Shown here: piece by piece, positions 43,588-46,042 of the stretch | Layout of the letters: every line of letters begins with the position of its first letter | Numbering within the stretch: position 1 is the stretch's first letter | Assembly (NCBI GenBank): GCA_020723405.1 | Contig: DYIY01000025.1 | Coordinates: 1-46,042 of the forward strand | From: Thiobacillus denitrificans | GTDB lineage: Bacteria > Pseudomonadota > Gammaproteobacteria > Burkholderiales > Thiobacillaceae | Length of the DNA stretch: 46,042 nucleotides | Direction of reading: 5' to 3' | The notes under the pieces: generated by a model | The model's database searches: none | Told to the model about the DNA's origin: nothing | What the model saw: the letters and a program-made list of their open reading frames with translations, nothing else | Made by a program: the position numbers and the translations under genes

Positions 43588-43636
43588 TGACCAGCCCGCG
43601 CCTTACCCAAGCGGAACCACCCAGTCCGGCTGGTCA
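43588..43636. repeat. 9-bp inverted repeat before the binding-protein gene
   Basis: TGACCAGCC (43588-43596) and GGCTGGTCA (43628-43636) are perfect inverted copies separated by 31 bases in the gap between lapD and the PhnD-like gene. They might be regulator half-sites or the arms of a leader hairpin. I see no matching promoter boxes. Confidence 0.4.
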
Positions 43637-43662
43637 TCTATCGGAAGGAAAGCGAGCACGTC

Positions 43663-44493
43663 ATGTCCGGTCCTACGGCATCCCGTTTCACCCGTGCCCT
43701 GCTGGCAATCTGCATGGCACTCACCGTTTTCCCGGTCTGGGCCGAAGCCTACAGTTTTTCCATCACCCCCCAGTTCGAGCGGCGCAAGCTGTTCACCATC
43801 TGGCAACCCATCGTGGATGAGCTGCGGCGCCGCACGGGGCTGGATCTGCAACTGGTCACGGCCCTGTCCGTGGCCGACTTCGAGCGGGACCTGCGCCAAG
43901 GGGTCTACGACTTCGCCTACATGAACCCCTACCTGGTCCCCCAGGTGGGCGCAAGTCCGGGCTACGTGCCCCTGATCCGGGACATCCTGCCCCTGCGGGG
44001 CATCCTGGTGGTACGCAAGGACAGCCCCTACCGCAGCGTCAAGGAACTCCAGGGTAAAACCCTGGCCGTGCCATCCCTGTCCGCCCTGGGCGCTAACCTG
44101 CTCCTGCGGGCCGAACTGGACCGCCAGCAGCAGGTGGTCATGAAGCCCCTGGAAGCCCGCACCCACGCCTCCGTGTTCCTGCACGTGATCAACGGCCTGG
44201 CCGAGGCGGGCGGCTCCGTGCAAAAGGCTCTGGCGGAGCAGGACCCGGCCGTGCAGGATGCCCTGCGGGTGCTCTATACCACCCAGGACGCCATGTCCCA
44301 CGCCCTGGCCGCCCACCCCCGGATTCCGGCCGCTGCCCGGGACAAGGTGCGTCAAGCCTTGATCGACATGTCCGCCAGCGAATCCGGCCGCTGGTTGCTG
44401 GCCGAAATCCCCATGAAACAGGCCGTTCCCGCCCTCCTTGAGGATTACCGCTCCCTCCAGGCTCTGCAACTGGAACGCTACCTGCAACCCTGA
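43663..44493 (+). CDS. PhnD-like periplasmic substrate-binding protein
   Basis: The 276-residue protein has a signal peptide (about residues 1-27, cleaved near VWAEA) and the PhnD/SsuA phosphate-phosphonate-binding fold: FTIWQPIVDELRRRTGLDL, GVYDFAYMNPYLV, GILVVRKDSPYRSVKELQG and AVPSLSALGANLLL. No transporter genes accompany it. The histidine kinase gene starts 8 bases later, so this is likely a ligand-sensing partner of the kinase, not an importer component. The ligand is unknown; phosphite, phosphonate or another small anion is possible. Confidence 0.9.
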   Translation: MSGPTASRFTRALLAICMALTVFPVWAEAYSFSITPQFERRKLFTIWQPIVDELRRRTGLDLQLVTALSVADFERDLRQGVYDFAYMNPYLVPQVGASPGYVPLIRDILPLRGILVVRKDSPYRSVKELQGKTLAVPSLSALGANLLLRAELDRQQQVVMKPLEARTHASVFLHVINGLAEAGGSVQKALAEQDPAVQDALRVLYTTQDAMSHALAAHPRIPAAARDKVRQALIDMSASESGRWLLAEIPMKQAVPALLEDYRSLQALQLERYLQP

Positions 44494-44501
44494 GCCCTGC
44501 C

Positions 44502-45992
44502 GTGACCCTGCGCTGGAAGCTGCTCCTTCCCCTGCTCGTCGCCTCCCTGCTCATGGTGGCGGCCCTGCACCGGCTGTGGCTGACCCCCGCTCTGGAACGC
44601 ATCGAAACCACCGAGGTGGAGTCGGTACGGCGCCACCTGGACAGTGTGGCGGAAGGACTCGTCCCCCTGGTGATGAGCATGCAACTGGATGTGATCCGGG
44701 AGAACCTGGACAGCGTGCTGGCCAAGAATCCCGACTGGGTCTCCCTGACCCTCAAGGACCTTCAGGGACGGCAGCTCTACCCCCCCCGGCTGGATGACCG
44801 GGGGGCGGCCATCCGTCTGCCCCAGGACCCCCGCCAGGTGACTCTGGATGTCCGCTATCTGGGCCGCAACCTGGGCCACCTCCACGCGCTCATCGATCTG
44901 GGCCCCCACATGGAAAGCCAACGCCAGGGCTACCTGCGCATCAACCTATTGGTGCTCACCATGCTGCTGGGGGCCATGGCCATGCTCTGGATCGTGGTGG
45001 ATCGGTCCATCCACCGGCCCCTGCGCCGGCTGTCCGCCGCCGCCGCCACCCTGGCCCGGCACGACTATGCGGCCCCCCTGCCCGAGGCGGGCAGGGACGA
45101 GGTGGGCAGCTTGGTCCGCAGCTTCGCTTCCATGCGGGAGGAAATCCAGGCCCGGCATCGGGAACTGACCCGGGAAATCGAGGAAAAGCGCCTGGCGGAA
45201 GCCAGTCTGCGTCAGCTTTCCCAAGTGGTGGAACAGAGTCCGGAGAGCATCATCATCACCGACAGGGACGCCCACATCGAGTACGTCAACGAGGCCTTTC
45301 TGCGCTGCACCGGCTATGGCCGGGATGAAGTCATCGGCTTCAACCCCCGTCTGTTGAAATCGGGCCAGACTCCATCGGAAACCTTTGTTTCCCTCTGGGC
45401 GACCCTGACCCGGGGCGAGACCTGGCAGGGGGAATTCATCAACCGGCGCAAGGACGGCAGCACTTACGTGGACTTCGCCCAGGTGTTGCCCCTGCGCCAG
45501 CCCGACGGCCAGATCAGCCATTACGTGGCAGTGCTGGAGAACATCACCGAAAAGAAGCGCATGGCCGAAGAACTGGACCGGCATCGCCAGCATCTTCAGG
45601 AAATGGTGGCCCAGCGCACGGCGGAACTCACCGCCGCCCGCCGGGAAGCCGAAGCGGCCAACCTGGCAAAAAGCGCGTTTCTGGCCAACCTGGGCCATAC
45701 GCTCCAGGCCCCCCTGGGCCATGTCCTGGGCCAGACCCAGCTTCTCCGCCAGACCGCCCTGACCACCCGCCAGGCCGAGCAACTGGATAAATTGCTCGAC
45801 ACCGGCAAGCACATGGAGAGCATCCTCAACGACCTGCTGGATATGTCCAACATCGATGCCGGGCGGTTACAGCTCGAATCCGTGCCCTTGCACCTGCCCG
45901 CGCTGCTGGAGCAGGTGGCCGCGGCCATCCGGCCGATGGCCCTGGCGAAGAACCTGCGCCTCGACGTAGCCTGCGAAGACTTCCCCGCGTAA
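44502..45992 (+). CDS. HAMP-PAS histidine kinase that ends before the ATPase domain
   Basis: The 496-residue protein has TM1 (about 8-25), a periplasmic sensor region, TM2 (about 148-168), HAMP (about 170-222), a PAS domain (about 235-350) and a HisKA-type helix pair. The phospho-acceptor region reads GHTLQAPLGHVL: the His is kept, but the usual Glu after it is Thr. Translation stops at 45990-45992, right where HATPase_c should begin, and the remaining 50 bases do not resume it in any frame. It could be a truncated kinase or rearranged gene. The PhnD-like protein is its probable sensor partner. Confidence 0.85.
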   Translation: MTLRWKLLLPLLVASLLMVAALHRLWLTPALERIETTEVESVRRHLDSVAEGLVPLVMSMQLDVIRENLDSVLAKNPDWVSLTLKDLQGRQLYPPRLDDRGAAIRLPQDPRQVTLDVRYLGRNLGHLHALIDLGPHMESQRQGYLRINLLVLTMLLGAMAMLWIVVDRSIHRPLRRLSAAAATLARHDYAAPLPEAGRDEVGSLVRSFASMREEIQARHRELTREIEEKRLAEASLRQLSQVVEQSPESIIITDRDAHIEYVNEAFLRCTGYGRDEVIGFNPRLLKSGQTPSETFVSLWATLTRGETWQGEFINRRKDGSTYVDFAQVLPLRQPDGQISHYVAVLENITEKKRMAEELDRHRQHLQEMVAQRTAELTAARREAEAANLAKSAFLANLGHTLQAPLGHVLGQTQLLRQTALTTRQAEQLDKLLDTGKHMESILNDLLDMSNIDAGRLQLESVPLHLPALLEQVAAAIRPMALAKNLRLDVACEDFPA

Positions 45993-46042
45993 GCGTCCAA
46001 CCGCCCCACCTTCCCCCGCCCCGTGAGGCTATGCAATCTCCG

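Overview
The window is high-GC DNA whose core gene order (trpS next to an M50 protease, a YciO-type YrdC protein and a PHP phosphoesterase, diverging from yciB-yciI-bolA-ppiC) is typical of Betaproteobacteria. The many PAS, GGDEF, EAL and HD-GYP proteins would fit a Rhodocyclales-like environmental or denitrifying relative. That placement is inference from gene content, not from a marker phylogeny.

Region by region. (1) 1-3058 is accessory: the tail of an unknown gene, two small coupled ORFs of unknown function, a strong bidirectional terminator, an xre-brnT-brnA toxin-antitoxin operon, and an IS3-family element (1774-3058) whose terminus falls exactly on the possible xre start codon. (2) 3159-13294, all on the minus strand: HAD acid phosphatase, adenine deaminase, a hypothetical, Lon, a hypothetical, TrpRS carrying an Fe-S-type cysteine motif, site-2 protease, YciO-type YrdC protein and RNase AM-like PHP phosphoesterase; many of these genes overlap or nearly abut. 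(3) 13461-15533, plus strand: yciB-yciI-bolA and a parvulin. (4) Two TPM-domain genes (minus), then a GAF/HD-GYP phosphodiesterase (plus). (5) 18664-22493: a receiver-less sigma-54 activator, a near-consensus sigma-54 promoter at 19829-19845, then a small winged-helix-like protein, a DUF2235 alpha/beta hydrolase with a LecA-like tail, and an amidase with an SH3-like tail. This is the best candidate for an undescribed system. (6) A PAS/GGDEF/EAL protein and a CheB-CheR-PAS fusion (minus), ettA (plus), a CBS protein with a DASS transporter (minus), and a TMEM165-type Mn exporter preceded by a yybP-ykoY Mn riboswitch (minus). (7) 32827-38268, plus: MFS transporter, CHASE-GGDEF cyclase, DUF123 protein, PepD-like dipeptidase, OmpA-like lipoprotein. 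(8) An orphan V-ATPase subunit I and slyX (minus). (9) 40469-45992, plus: a TlpA-LapG fusion that lacks the protease's catalytic cysteine, LapD, a PhnD-like binding protein, and a HAMP-PAS histidine kinase that stops before its ATPase domain.

Working together: four c-di-GMP proteins (HD-GYP, GGDEF-EAL, CHASE-GGDEF and LapD) suggest strong c-di-GMP control of surface adhesion. The LapD/LapG-like pair would be its output arm, but the LapG domain looks catalytically dead. The sigma-54 block looks like one regulated unit delivering a lipid/ester hydrolase and a peptidoglycan amidase. No tRNA, rRNA or CRISPR array was seen.
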